A stretch of DNA of 25,457 nucleotides from Caulobacter segnis (GTDB lineage Bacteria > Pseudomonadota > Alphaproteobacteria > Caulobacterales > Caulobacteraceae), in NCBI RefSeq assembly GCF_003243465.1, contig NZ_QFQZ01000070.1, forward strand, positions 1-25,457. Direction: 5' to 3'. Shown piece by piece: positions 9,401 to 16,886 of the stretch. Within the stretch, counting starts at the first letter, position 1; each line of letters opens with the position of its first letter. The position numbers and the translations under genes were made by a program. The notes under the pieces were generated by a model. That model was not told the origin of the DNA. It worked only from the letters and a program-made list of their open reading frames with translations, and ran no database searches.

Positions 9401-9625
9401 GTGTTCGGCGTGCTGCCGCTCGCCATCTCCAACGGGGCCGGCTCCGGCGCCCAGCACGCGATCGGCACCGGCGTGATCGGCGGCATGATCTCGGCCACCC
9501 TCCTGGCGATCTTCTTCGTCCCGCTGTTCTTCGTGGTGGTCGAGAAGATCTTCAAACCCAAGCACCCCGGTCACGACGCCGCCGCCGCCCCGCAAGGCGA
9601 CGCCCCGTCGACGGAGGCCCACTGA
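6458..9625 (+). CDS. acrB: RND multidrug efflux transporter, inner-membrane pump (HAE1 type)
   Basis: The product is 1055 aa, the usual AcrB length. It opens with MLSRFFISRPIFAWVIAIVI, the first transmembrane helix. Twelve membrane segments fall in two halves, each with a large periplasmic loop. The proton-relay pair D408-D409 is present in TM4 (LLVDDAIVVVENVERV), matching D407/D408 of E. coli AcrB. Further family landmarks are GATVRLGDVARVELGAE in the first loop and GLAAKNAILIVEFAKD in TM10. It exports hydrophobic drugs, dyes or plant phenolics in exchange for protons. It sits between adaptor and channel genes with very short gaps, so it is co-transcribed under the TetR operator. Confidence 0.96.
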   Translation: MLSRFFISRPIFAWVIAIVIMLAGALAIRTLPIAQYPEIALPQVSISANYPGASAKTVEDSVTQVIEQKMKGLDGLDYMSSTSDSAGSATVTLTFKAGTDIDIAQVQVQNKLQTATALLPQEVQQQGLTVAKSARNFMMVVGLYSENPKTTGTDLADYLASNIQDPLSRVDGVGDIQLFGAQYAMRIWLDPQKLASFSLTPADVSAAIKAQNAQVSAGQLGGAPNLPGTGLNATITAQSRLQTPEQFRQIILKNSTGGATVRLGDVARVELGAESYASVAKFNGHPAAGIAIKLAPGANALNTAAAVKAKMAQLEKSFPASYKYVVPYDSTPFVKLSIEEVVKTLIEAIVLVFIVMFLFLQNWRATLIPTIAVPVVLLGTFGVLAAFGYSINTLTMFGLVLAIGLLVDDAIVVVENVERVMSEEGLSPKEATRKSMDEITGALIGIALVLAAVFVPMAFFGGSQGVIYRQFSITIVSAMALSVIVALVLTPALCATMLKPVQAGHHDEKTGFFGWFNRSFNDMSGRYQGGVRKILGKSGRWMAVYAAIIVAMGLLFVRLPSAFLPEEDQGTMFTLVQLPAGATEEKTLAVLDKVREHFLVGEKDAVQSVFTVSGFSFAGAGQNAGLAFIRMKDFEHRKAANLKAQAVAGRAMGAFAAQFRDAMVFAVVPPAVSELGNSSGFDFQLQDTGGVGHETLMNARNMMLGMAAQDPNLVGVRPNGQDDTPQLKIEVDQAKAGALGLTTADINSALSAAWGGSYVNDFIDRGRVKKVYMQADAPFRMTPEDLNRWYVRNGSGQMVPFPAFASASWTYGSPRLERYNGLSSVNLQGSPAPGKSSGDAIAAMEKIAAKLPPGVGYEWTGLSAQELEAGNQAPALYGISILVVFLLLAALYESWSIPLAVIMVIPLGVVGALLATFARGLSNDIYFQVGLLTTMGLAAKNAILIVEFAKDLYEKGMSLIDATLEAVRLRLRPIIMTSLAFVFGVLPLAISNGAGSGAQHAIGTGVIGGMISATLLAIFFVPLFFVVVEKIFKPKHPGHDAAAAPQGDAPSTEAH

Positions 9626-9627
9626 TC

Positions 9628-11043
9628 ATGTTCCGTAATCTCACCCTGATCGTGCTGGCCTCCACGGCGGTCAGCGCCTGCACCCTGGCGCCGAAGTACG
9701 AGCGCCCGACCCTGCCGGTGGCCCAGACCTGGTCCACGCCGAAGGCCGAGCCCGCCAGCGCGGTCACGGCCGCCGACCTCGACTGGCGTCAGGTCCTGGT
9801 CGATCCGCGCCTGCAAGGCGTGGTCGACCTGGCCCTGAAGCAGAACCGCGACCTGCGGGTGGCGGTGCTGAACATCGAGCGGGCCCGCGCCACCTACGGC
9901 GTCCAGCGCTCCAACCTGTTCCCGGCCGTCAACGGCGTGCTCAGCGAACAGCGCAGCCGCACGCCGGCCTCGACCTCGCAGACCGGCCGGGCGCTGGAGG
10001 TCGAAAGCTACAGCGCCACCATCGGCTTCACCGCCTATGAGCTGGACCTGTTCGGCCGCGTCCGCAGCCTGAACCAGCAGGCGCTGCAAAGCTTCTTCGC
10101 CACCGAGGAGACGGCGCGCGCCACGCGGATCAGCCTGATCGCCGAGACCGCCAACGCCTGGCTGACCCTGGCGGCCGACCAGGATCGCCTGGCCCTGGCC
10201 CAGAACACCCTGGCCACCCGCGAGGAGTCCCTGGGCCTGGTCCAGCGCCAGGTGGACGGCGGCGTCGGCTCGCTGCTCGACCTGCGCAGCGCCCAGACCC
10301 TGACCGAGACCGCGCGCTCGGACGTGGCCGCCTACACCGCCCAGGTCGCCCAGGACCGCAACGCCCTGGTGCTGCTGGTCGGCGGCGAGGTTCCGGCCGA
10401 CCTGCTGCCGCCATCGGGCCCCGGCGGCGGGGTCGCGGCGGCGAATATCCTGGCCGACCTGCCGGCGGGCCTGCCGTCCGACGTGCTGGCCCGGCGCCCC
10501 GACGTGCTGTCGGCCGAGCACAGCCTGCAGGCGGCCAACGCCAATATCGGCGCGGCGCGCGCGGCCTTCTTCCCGCGCATCAGCCTGACCGGCTCGACCG
10601 GTTCGGCCAGCGGCGACCTGGACGGCCTGTTCAAGAACGGAACCGGCGCCTGGAGCTTCACCCCGTCGATCAGCCTGCCGATCTTCGCGGGCGGCGCCAA
10701 TGTCGCCAATCTGGACAGCGCCAAGGCCGGCCGCGACATCGCCGTGGCGACCTATGAGAAGACGGTGCAGACCGCCTTCCGCGAGGTCTCCGACGCGCTG
10801 TCGGTGCGCCAGACCGTGACCAATCGCGTCACCGCCCAGGAACGTCTGGTGGCCGCGGCCGCCGACAGCCAGCGGCTGACCCAGCAGCGCCGTGAGGCGG
10901 GCCTCGATAACGCCCTGACACTGCTCGACTCCCAACGCACGCTGTACGCCGCGCAGCAATCGCTGATCACGGCGCGCCTGGACCGGGCCACCAACCTGGT
11001 CACCCTCTACAAGACGCTCGGCGGCGGCGCCCCCGCCCGCTAG
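9628..11043 (+). CDS. nodT: NodT-family outer-membrane efflux channel lipoprotein
   Basis: The product is 471 aa, starting 2 bp after the transporter stop with GGAGG inside the previous gene. The lipobox is STAVSAC with the lipid-bearing cysteine at C18. Two OEP repeats follow, each of paired beta-strands and long helices: LDLFGRVRSLNQQAL near 140, and the second-repeat region with LARRPDVLSAEHSLQAANANIGAARA (shown as a landmark in the 285-310 area). This is the TolC/OprM/NodT architecture. It forms the outer-membrane exit duct of the pump. In Caulobacter such an acrAB-nodT operon is known to be repressed by a TetR protein, which fits the context here. Confidence 0.93.
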   Translation: MFRNLTLIVLASTAVSACTLAPKYERPTLPVAQTWSTPKAEPASAVTAADLDWRQVLVDPRLQGVVDLALKQNRDLRVAVLNIERARATYGVQRSNLFPAVNGVLSEQRSRTPASTSQTGRALEVESYSATIGFTAYELDLFGRVRSLNQQALQSFFATEETARATRISLIAETANAWLTLAADQDRLALAQNTLATREESLGLVQRQVDGGVGSLLDLRSAQTLTETARSDVAAYTAQVAQDRNALVLLVGGEVPADLLPPSGPGGGVAAANILADLPAGLPSDVLARRPDVLSAEHSLQAANANIGAARAAFFPRISLTGSTGSASGDLDGLFKNGTGAWSFTPSISLPIFAGGANVANLDSAKAGRDIAVATYEKTVQTAFREVSDALSVRQTVTNRVTAQERLVAAAADSQRLTQQRREAGLDNALTLLDSQRTLYAAQQSLITARLDRATNLVTLYKTLGGGAPAR

Positions 11044-11057
11044 GCATCTTGCCCCCT

Positions 11058-11077
11058 TCCCCGGCGAAAGCCGGGGA
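11058..11077 (+). terminator. stem-loop after the efflux operon
   Basis: TCCCCGGC (11058-11065) pairs with GCCGGGGA (11070-11077) across a GAAA tetraloop, 15 bp after the channel-gene stop. The stem is very stable but no U-run follows, so it may be a pausing or mRNA-end-protecting hairpin more than a classical intrinsic terminator. Confidence 0.5.
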
Positions 11078-11118
11078 GGTTCGTCGGCCATCATCCCCCA
11101 CCCCCGATGGTCACGAAC

Positions 11119-11163
11119 GGAAGGGGCGTGCTCCTCTCCCCCCCCCCCGGAGCCGCCCCTTCC
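11119..11163. repeat. GC-rich intergenic hairpin element, copy A
   Basis: GGAAGGGGCG (11119-11128) pairs exactly with CGCCCCTTCC (11154-11163). An inner CTCC (11131-11134) pairs with GGAG (11149-11152), and the loop contains a run of 11 C (11138-11148). A related copy with the same GGAAGGGG/CCCCTTCC arms lies at 12173-12211. No gene is seen in this part of the 11044-11310 spacer. Confidence 0.6.
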
Positions 11164-11215
11164 CCTCTCCCCGCCGAGACGTTGTGCGGATGACCCAATC
11201 CGGGGACAGAGACGG

Positions 11216-11245
11216 CCATTTCTTACTGTTTAGTAATCTTAATGG
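11216..11245. promoter_or_regulatory. AT-rich dyad upstream of the 66-aa gene
   Basis: Two nested inverted repeats occur: CCATT (11216-11220) with AATGG (11241-11245), and TTACT (11223-11227) with AGTAA (11232-11236) around GTTT. It is the only AT-rich patch in a GC-rich spacer and lies 65 bp before the small gene. It may be an operator or part of its promoter; no clear -35/-10 pair can be fixed. Confidence 0.35.
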
Positions 11246-11310
11246 ACAATCGTTTGCATGTTGCGGCGCCCTGCGAGAAGCGCGGGCGGTCGTGATCTGA
11301 CGAGGATCCC

Positions 11311-11511
11311 ATGACGACAAAAGCGAAGAATGAGCCGCTGTCGAAACAAGTGCCCCAGCTGCTGGGGGTCTTGCTGGCCAGCCTTCTGGCGGTGACCGCC
11401 GCCGTTTCCGCCGTGGTGGCGCCCACGGACCTGAGCGGACGCCCGCTCCCGCGCGCCACGCTGACGGCCTCCAACTGGGACGGCCTTCAAGGCGGCGCGC
11501 CCACGCCCTAA
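11311..11511 (+). CDS. 66-aa hypothetical single-pass membrane or exported peptide
   Basis: An ATG follows AGGA at a 5-base gap (GACGAGGATCCC), a good ribosome-binding site. A short polar, lysine-containing N-terminus (MTTKAKNEPLSKQ) leads into a hydrophobic helix at about residues 16-38 (LLGVLLASLLAVTAAVSAVV), then a polar, proline-rich tail ending GGAPTP. This fits a small inner-membrane anchor or an uncleaved signal. I do not recognise a family. It overlaps the end of the Lrp-type gene by 4 bp tail to tail. Third codon positions are GC-rich in the helix part, as in real genes here, but a short open frame in such DNA can arise by chance. Confidence 0.5.
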   Translation: MTTKAKNEPLSKQVPQLLGVLLASLLAVTAAVSAVVAPTDLSGRPLPRATLTASNWDGLQGGAPTP

Positions 11512-11975
11512 AGCGGCAGCTGCACCGTGCTCTTGACCTCCTCGAGCACCGCGTAGGTGCGCGTCTCGCGCACGCCCGGCATCTTGACCAGGATATCGCC
11601 CAGGAAGCCGCGATAGGCCTCCATGTCGCGCACCCGCGCCTTGATCAGGTAGTCGAAGCCGCCCGCCACCATGTGGCATTCCAGCACCTCGGGCGCGCGC
11701 CGGACGGCGGCGGCGAAGTCCTCGAACACCTCGCCGGTCGTCCGGTCCAGCACGACCTCGACGAAGATCAGCAGCGCGCGATCGACCTTGGCCGGGTCCA
11801 GCAGCGCCGCATAGCCGGTGATGAAGCCGCGCTCGCGCAGCCGCTTGACGCGGTCGAAGGTCGCCGCCGGCGACAGATGGCAGCGCTTGGCCAGCTCAGC
11901 GTTGGTGATGCGGCCGTCGACCTGCAGCACCTTGAGAAGCCGGCGATCGGTATCGTCCAGGCTGGAATTGGCCAT
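11508..11975 (-). CDS. putR: Lrp/AsnC-family regulator, probable proline-responsive activator of putA
   Basis: The product is 155 aa, typical for the family, with AGGG 5 bases before the ATG. Residues ~5-60 form the winged helix-turn-helix: LDDTDRRLLKVLQVDGR, then ITNAELAKRCHLSPAATFDRVKRL. Residues ~65-150 form the RAM ligand domain, with HMVAGGFDYLIKARVRD and the closing VRETRTYAVLEEVK. It is divergent from putA across 405 bp. In Agrobacterium, Rhodobacter and relatives an Lrp-type PutR in this position activates putA in response to proline, so the same role is inferred. A 13-bp palindrome 14 bp before its start could mediate autoregulation. Confidence 0.88.
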   Translation of the reverse strand: MANSSLDDTDRRLLKVLQVDGRITNAELAKRCHLSPAATFDRVKRLRERGFITGYAALLDPAKVDRALLIFVEVVLDRTTGEVFEDFAAAVRRAPEVLECHMVAGGFDYLIKARVRDMEAYRGFLGDILVKMPGVRETRTYAVLEEVKSTVQLPL

Positions 11976-11988
11976 AGCGCCCTCTGAC

Positions 11989-12001
11989 CGAAGAATCTTC
12001 G
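11989..12001. promoter_or_regulatory. 13-bp palindrome at the putR start
   Basis: CGAAGA (11989-11994) and TCTTCG (11996-12001) are perfect arms around a central A. An AT-containing palindrome of 13-15 bp is the usual binding-site form for Lrp/AsnC proteins. Its place 14 bp before the putR start suggests autoregulation. Inference only. Confidence 0.45.
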
Positions 12002-12007
12002 AAAAGT

Positions 12008-12050
12008 AGCGCTCACAAACGGAGCACCTTCGACAAGCTTAGCGTTACAC
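12008..12050 (+). repeat. imperfect direct repeat, putR-proximal copy
   Basis: It aligns with 12309-12352 at 32 of 44 columns with one gap. The best-conserved core is CAAACG followed by one variable base and AGCACCTT, with GCGTTA near the end. It lies about 33 bp from the putR start. It may be a binding site for the Lrp-type regulator. Confidence 0.5.
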
Positions 12051-12172
12051 CTCCGATCGTTCCAGCCCACCCGCGCCACCCCCTCCTCAGCGGGCGCCGG
12101 TGGGACGGCTAGGCCGTTATGGAACGCCGCGACGCTCGCCCCTCTCCCCCTAACCGGGCGTCGCGATAGAGA

Positions 12173-12211
12173 GGAAGGGGTGCCTGTGTCTCCCCCGACC
12201 GCGCCCCTTCC
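12173..12211. repeat. GC-rich intergenic hairpin element, copy B
   Basis: GGAAGGGG (12173-12180) pairs exactly with CCCCTTCC (12204-12211); the loop has a CCCCC run as in copy A at 11119-11163. An alternative pairing uses CCCCTCTC (12139-12146) with GAGAGG...GGGG (12169-12180). Confidence 0.55.
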
Positions 12212-12308
12212 TCCCTCCCCATTTCCAGAGCATTCTGATCTCGGACCGTCGCCGCTTATTGGAGCGGACGAACGTTTTCGCCAGCGCGGCCGAAGACCTG
12301 ACGGAGCG

Positions 12309-12352
12309 AGCCCTCAACAAACGAAGCACCTTTGGCGTAAGTCGCGTTAGAC
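12309..12352 (+). repeat. imperfect direct repeat, putA-proximal copy
   Basis: This is the partner of 12008-12050 and lies 28 bp before the putA start, 302 bp from the first copy (core to core). Both copies have the same orientation, so relative to their genes they are opposed. A regulator bound at both could bridge or wrap the DNA between them, as Lrp octamers do. Inference. Confidence 0.5.
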
Positions 12353-12380
12353 CGACGATATTCAAACCTCAGGGAACGCC

Positions 12381-15300
12381 ATGCCCGCGATGAATTGGGA
12401 TAGCCTCGACGACGGCAAGTATCGCGACGAAGCCGCCGTGCTCGCCGACCTGCTGGCCAGCGCGCCGCTCTCCAGCGAGGACCGCGCCGTGGTCCGCGCC
12501 GAGGCCGAGGCCCTGGTGCGCGGCGCCCGCCGCAGCGTCCGCAAGCAGGGCGTGGTCGAAAGCTTCCTACAGGAATTCTCGCTCGGCACCCGCGAGGGCC
12601 TGGCCCTGATGTGCCTGGCCGAAGCCCTGCTGCGCACTCCCGACGACGACACCCGCGACAAGCTGATCGCCGAGAAGATCGGCTCGGCCGACTGGGCCAG
12701 CCACCTGGGCGGCTCCGACAGCCTGTTCGTCAACGCCTCGACCTGGGGCCTGATGCTGACCGGCAAGATCGTCGAGCCCGACGACGAGGCCAAGAAGGAC
12801 CTGCCCGGCTTCGTCCGGAAGCTGGCCGGCCGCCTCGGCGAGCCGGTGATCCGCGCCGCCGTCGGCCAGGCCATCCGCATCATGGGCGAGCAGTTCGTGC
12901 TGGGCCGCACGATCGAGGCCGCCATCAAGCGCGCCGCGAGCGAGGACACCATGTGCTCGTTCGACATGCTGGGCGAAGGCGCCCGCACCGCCGCCGACGC
13001 CGAGCGCTACGAAAAGGCCTACGCCGACGCCATCGACACGGTCGGCAAGCTGTCGAACCGCGCCGGTCCGGAGAAGGGCCACGGCGTCTCGGTCAAACTC
13101 TCGGCCCTGTGCCCGCGCTATGAGGCCACCCACGAGGACCGCGTGTGGGAGGAGCTCTATCCCCGCACCCTGCGCCTGGCCAAGATCGCCGCCCGCCACG
13201 ACCTGAACTTCACGATCGACGCCGAAGAGGCCGATCGCCTGGCCCTGTCGCTGAAGCTCTTGGACAAGCTGTGCCGGGAGCCTGAGCTGGCCGGGTGGAC
13301 CGGCCTCGGCCTCGCCGTCCAGGCCTACCAGAAGCGCTGCGGCGAGGTGATCGCCCGCCTGCGCGCCCTGTCCGAAGAGACGGGCCGCCGCCTGATGGTC
13401 CGCTTGGTCAAGGGCGCCTATTGGGACAGCGAGATCAAGCGCGCCCAGGTCGCCGGCCGCCCGGACTATCCGGTCTATACGACCAAGCCGGCCACGGACC
13501 TGTCGTACCTGGTCAACGCCAAGGCGCTGATCGACGCCGCCCCGAGCCTCTACGCCCAGTTCGCCACCCACAACGCCCATACCCTGGCGGCCGTGGTGCG
13601 CATGGCCAAGACCGCCGGCGTGCGCATCGAGCACCAGCGCCTGCATGGCATGGGCGAGGCTCTGTATAAGGCCGCCGACGATCTCTATGACGGGATCACC
13701 CTGCGGGCCTACGCGCCGGTGGGCGGCCACGAGGACCTGCTGCCCTACCTGGTCCGCCGCCTGCTGGAGAACGGCGCCAACACCAGCTTCGTCCACGCCC
13801 TGCTCGACGAGCGGGTGCCCGTCGAGAAGGTCGTCACCGATCCGATCGACGTGGTCGAGGCCCATCCCGACCGCCACGCCAAGATCCCGACGCCGATCCA
13901 CGTCTACGGTCCGCGCCGCCGCAACAGCGCCGGTCTCGATCTTTCGGTGAAGGCCGATCGCGAGCGCCTGGCCGCCGCCGTCTCCGCCATCGACGCCGAG
14001 ACCCTGTCGGCCGGTCCGCTGGTCGGCGGCAAGCTGGCTGTCGGCACGCCGCCGCTGCCGGTGATCGCCCCGGCCGACGACAATCGGGTCGTCGGCGCCG
14101 TCTCCGAAGCCCAGCTGTCGCAGATCGACGACGCCTTCCGCCTGGCCCGCGCCGCGCAACCGGCCTGGGACCGCGCCGGCGGCGCCGCTCGCGCCCAGGT
14201 GCTGCGCGCCATGGCGGACGCGCTCGAGACCAATATCGAGCGCCTGATCGCCATCCTGGCCCGCGAGGCCGGCAAGACCCTGTCGGACGGGATCGCCGAG
14301 GTCCGCGAGGCGGTCGACTTCTGCCGCTACTACGCGGTGCTGGCCGAGGATCAGTTCGGCGAGGCCGAGATCCTCAAAGGTCCGGTCGGCGAGACCAACA
14401 GCCTGCGCCTGGCCGGTCGCGGCGTCTTCGTCTGCATCAGCCCGTGGAACTTCCCGCTGGCCATCTTCACCGGCCAGATCGCCGCCGCCCTGGCGGCCGG
14501 CAACGCGGTCCTCGCCAAGCCCGCCGAGCAGACCCCGCTGATCGCCCATGAGGCCGTGAAGCTCTATCACGCCGCCGGCCTCGACCCGCGCCTCTTGGCC
14601 CTGCTGCCGGGTCGCGGCGAGACGGTCGGCGCGGCCCTGGTCGCCCACGAGGGCCTGGACGGCGTCGCCTTCACCGGCGGCACCGAGACGGCCTGGCGGA
14701 TCAATCAGTCCCTGGCGCAAAGGCAGGGTCCGATCGTCCCGTTCATCGCCGAGACGGGCGGCCTGAACGGCATGTTCGTCGACACGACGGCGCAGCGCGA
14801 ACAGGTGATTGACGACGTGATCGTCAGCGCGTTCGGCTCGGCCGGCCAGCGCTGCTCGGCCCTGCGCCTGCTGTTCCTGCCGCACGACACCGCCGACCAC
14901 ATCATCGAGGGCCTGAAGGGCGCCATGGACGCCCTGGTGCTGGGCGATCCGGCCCTGGCCGTCACCGACGTCGGCCCGGTCATCGACGCCGAGGCCAAGG
15001 CCGCTCTGGACGCCCACCGCGCCCGCCTGAACCGCGAGGCCAAGGTGCTGCACGCGCTCGAAGCCCCCGCCGGCGGAACCTTCTTCGCGCCGGTCCTGGC
15101 CGAGATCCCCGCCGCCGACTTCCTGGAGCGCGAGGTGTTCGGCCCGGTGCTGCACGTCGTCCGCTACAAGCCCGAGGAGCTCGAGCAGGTCGCCGGCGCC
15201 CTGGCGGAGCGTCGCTATGGCCTGACCCTCGGGATCCACTCGCGGATCGAGCGCTTCGCCGCCGACGTCCAACGCCTGGTCCCGGCCGGCAACGCCTATG

Positions 15301-15476
15301 TCAACCGCTCGATGACCGGCGCGGTCGTCGGCGTGCAGCCGTTCGGCGGCGAGGGCCTGTCGGGCACCGGTCCCAAGGCCGGCGGTCCGCACGCCCTGCT
15401 GCGCTTCGCGGTCGAACGCGCGCTCAGCGTCAACATCACCGCCCAGGGCGGCGACCCGGCGCTGCTGAACCTGTAA
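12381..15476 (+). CDS. putA: bifunctional proline dehydrogenase / delta-1-pyrroline-5-carboxylate dehydrogenase
   Basis: The product is 1031 aa; the ATG has AGGGA 5 bases upstream. The first half is the FAD proline dehydrogenase: SVKLSALCPRYE near 237, TIDAEEADRLALS near 280, RLVKGAYWDSEIKRAQ near 341, and the carboxylate-binding YLVRRLLENGANTSFV near 456. The second half is an aldehyde dehydrogenase for glutamate semialdehyde: CISPWNFPLAIFTGQ near 685, FTGGTE near 765, general base E791 in ETGG, and nucleophile C825 in GQRCSA. Proline is oxidised to P5C and then to glutamate, with channelling between sites. It lacks the ribbon-helix-helix domain of E. coli PutA (1320 aa), so it is the short, non-autoregulating class; the divergent Lrp-type gene would supply regulation. 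Confidence 0.97.
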   Translation: MPAMNWDSLDDGKYRDEAAVLADLLASAPLSSEDRAVVRAEAEALVRGARRSVRKQGVVESFLQEFSLGTREGLALMCLAEALLRTPDDDTRDKLIAEKIGSADWASHLGGSDSLFVNASTWGLMLTGKIVEPDDEAKKDLPGFVRKLAGRLGEPVIRAAVGQAIRIMGEQFVLGRTIEAAIKRAASEDTMCSFDMLGEGARTAADAERYEKAYADAIDTVGKLSNRAGPEKGHGVSVKLSALCPRYEATHEDRVWEELYPRTLRLAKIAARHDLNFTIDAEEADRLALSLKLLDKLCREPELAGWTGLGLAVQAYQKRCGEVIARLRALSEETGRRLMVRLVKGAYWDSEIKRAQVAGRPDYPVYTTKPATDLSYLVNAKALIDAAPSLYAQFATHNAHTLAAVVRMAKTAGVRIEHQRLHGMGEALYKAADDLYDGITLRAYAPVGGHEDLLPYLVRRLLENGANTSFVHALLDERVPVEKVVTDPIDVVEAHPDRHAKIPTPIHVYGPRRRNSAGLDLSVKADRERLAAAVSAIDAETLSAGPLVGGKLAVGTPPLPVIAPADDNRVVGAVSEAQLSQIDDAFRLARAAQPAWDRAGGAARAQVLRAMADALETNIERLIAILAREAGKTLSDGIAEVREAVDFCRYYAVLAEDQFGEAEILKGPVGETNSLRLAGRGVFVCISPWNFPLAIFTGQIAAALAAGNAVLAKPAEQTPLIAHEAVKLYHAAGLDPRLLALLPGRGETVGAALVAHEGLDGVAFTGGTETAWRINQSLAQRQGPIVPFIAETGGLNGMFVDTTAQREQVIDDVIVSAFGSAGQRCSALRLLFLPHDTADHIIEGLKGAMDALVLGDPALAVTDVGPVIDAEAKAALDAHRARLNREAKVLHALEAPAGGTFFAPVLAEIPAADFLEREVFGPVLHVVRYKPEELEQVAGALAERRYGLTLGIHSRIERFAADVQRLVPAGNAYVNRSMTGAVVGVQPFGGEGLSGTGPKAGGPHALLRFAVERALSVNITAQGGDPALLNL

Positions 15477-15546
15477 ATCGCCGGACCGCTTCACAACCCC
15501 GACGCGCGCGGCCTAAGCTCTCTTCGAACTGAAGGGGGACCTCGAC

Positions 15547-16875
15547 ATGCGCCTCTCGCGCCGCGATCTCATTATGGCCGCCGCCCTGCCTGCGCTGGGC
15601 GCGGCGGCTAAGCCAGTCGCGCCGCCCAAGGGCTTCGTCACCGTCGCGAGCGGCCGGCTGTCGCTGGACGGCAGGCCCTATCGGTTCGCCGGGGCGAACC
15701 TCTGGTACGGCGCCTGGCTGGGCGCGCCCGCGGCCTTTGGCGACGTCGAGCGGCTGAGGCGCGAGCTGGATCGGCTGAAGGCCCTGGGCGTCGCCAATCT
15801 GCGCGTCCTGGGCGCGGGCGAGCGCTCGCCGGCCAAGGCCGCGGTGTCGCCGACCTTCCAGGAGGCGCCCGGCGTCTATCGCCCCGAGCTGCTGAAGGGC
15901 CTCGACGTGCTGCTGGCCGAGATGGCCAAGCGCGACATGAAGGCGGTCGTCTACGTCAACAACTTCTGGGACTGGTCGGGCGGCATGCCGGCCTATCTGA
16001 ACTGGGTCGGGAACGGCCCCTGGTTCCAGCAAGGCGATCCCGCTCATCCGTGGCCGGAATATCCCGACTACGCCGGCAGGTTCTATGGCGACGCCAAGGC
16101 CAATGCGCTGTTCCTGCGCTATCTGCGCGGCCTGGTCGGGCGGGTGAACACCGTCACCGGCAAGCCCTATCGCGACGACCCGACGATCATGGCCTGGCAG
16201 CTGGCCAACGAGCCGCGCCCGGCCGGGACCGAGGCCTTCGGCGCGCGCAACCTGCCCGTCTTCCAGCGGTGGATCCGCGACACCTCCAAGCTGATCAAGA
16301 CGCTCGATCCCCACCATCTGGTCTGCACCGGCAGCGAGGGCCTGAAGGGTTGCCTGGAGAGCGAGGCCTGCGTGCTGGACGCCCATCGGCCCGCGACGAT
16401 CGACTACCTCACCGCCCATGTCTGGCCCAACAACTGGGGCTGGATCGATCCGAAGAACCAGCCGGCGACCTACGAGGCCGGCGAGGCGCGCTGCCGCGAC
16501 TATGTCGCCCGCCACATCGCCATCGCCCGCCAGCTGGGCAAGCCGCTGGTCATCGAGGAGTTCGGCCTGATCCGCGAGGCCCGCGCCTTCACGCCGGGCT
16601 CGGCGACCGCCGACAAGGACCGTTTCTACCGGACGATCTATGGCCTGGCCCTGGACGACATGAAGGCCGGCGGCCCGACGGCGGGGACCAACTTCTGGGC
16701 CTGGAATGGCGAGGGCCGGGCCCAGCATCCCGACGCCTGGTTCGCGGCCGGCGACAAGAGCTTCGTCGGCGATCCCCCGCAGGAGGAACAGGGCCTGTAC
16801 GGCGTGTTCGACACCGACGCCTCGACCCTGGCGGTGATCGCCGAGCACGCCGCGGCGGTGCGCGCCTTGGGCTGA
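15547..16875 (+). CDS. exported GH5 endo-beta-mannanase-like enzyme
   Basis: The product is 442 aa with GGGGGA 8 bases before the ATG. The start MRLSRRDLIMAAALPALGAAA is a clear Tat signal (SRRDLIM). The (beta/alpha)8 domain covers ~35-430. Family landmarks are YRFAGANLWYG near 40, YVNNFWDWSGGMPAYLNWVG near 137-157, the acid/base E222 in WQLANEPRP, and the nucleophile E338 in VIEEFGL. The long NNFWDWSGG block is typical of GH5_7 mannanases, so attack on beta-1,4-mannan or glucomannan is most likely; other GH5 activities are possible. It follows putA but has its own start region of 70 bp. The esterase downstream has a separate candidate operator. Confidence 0.82.
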   Translation: MRLSRRDLIMAAALPALGAAAKPVAPPKGFVTVASGRLSLDGRPYRFAGANLWYGAWLGAPAAFGDVERLRRELDRLKALGVANLRVLGAGERSPAKAAVSPTFQEAPGVYRPELLKGLDVLLAEMAKRDMKAVVYVNNFWDWSGGMPAYLNWVGNGPWFQQGDPAHPWPEYPDYAGRFYGDAKANALFLRYLRGLVGRVNTVTGKPYRDDPTIMAWQLANEPRPAGTEAFGARNLPVFQRWIRDTSKLIKTLDPHHLVCTGSEGLKGCLESEACVLDAHRPATIDYLTAHVWPNNWGWIDPKNQPATYEAGEARCRDYVARHIAIARQLGKPLVIEEFGLIREARAFTPGSATADKDRFYRTIYGLALDDMKAGGPTAGTNFWAWNGEGRAQHPDAWFAAGDKSFVGDPPQEEQGLYGVFDTDASTLAVIAEHAAAVRALG

Positions 16876-16886
16876 CAATAAGGGAT

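Larger units (their letters stand above)
11976..12380. other. putR-putA divergent spacer, no gene
   Basis: This 405-bp interval holds no credible gene. It contains a 13-bp palindrome near putR, two copies of a ~44-bp imperfect direct repeat close to each gene, and hairpin copy B between them. The segment around 12225-12245 (CCAGAGCATTCTGATCTCGG) resembles dispersed intergenic motifs of alphaproteobacteria, from memory. No clear sigma-70 promoter could be placed. Confidence 0.6.

Noticed and set aside
11049..11300. 83-codon plus-strand frame after nodT
   Set aside because: It runs through stem-loops and the C-rich hairpin, giving a proline/arginine-rich product with no ribosome-binding site.
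12150..12365. 71-codon minus-strand open frame in the putR-putA spacer
   Set aside because: It covers the hairpin element, has an Arg/Lys-rich low-complexity product and no convincing start site.
12567..15494. 975-codon minus-strand open frame opposite putA
   Set aside because: Antisense shadow of putA with the same low-complexity composition. All diagnostic motifs are on the plus strand.
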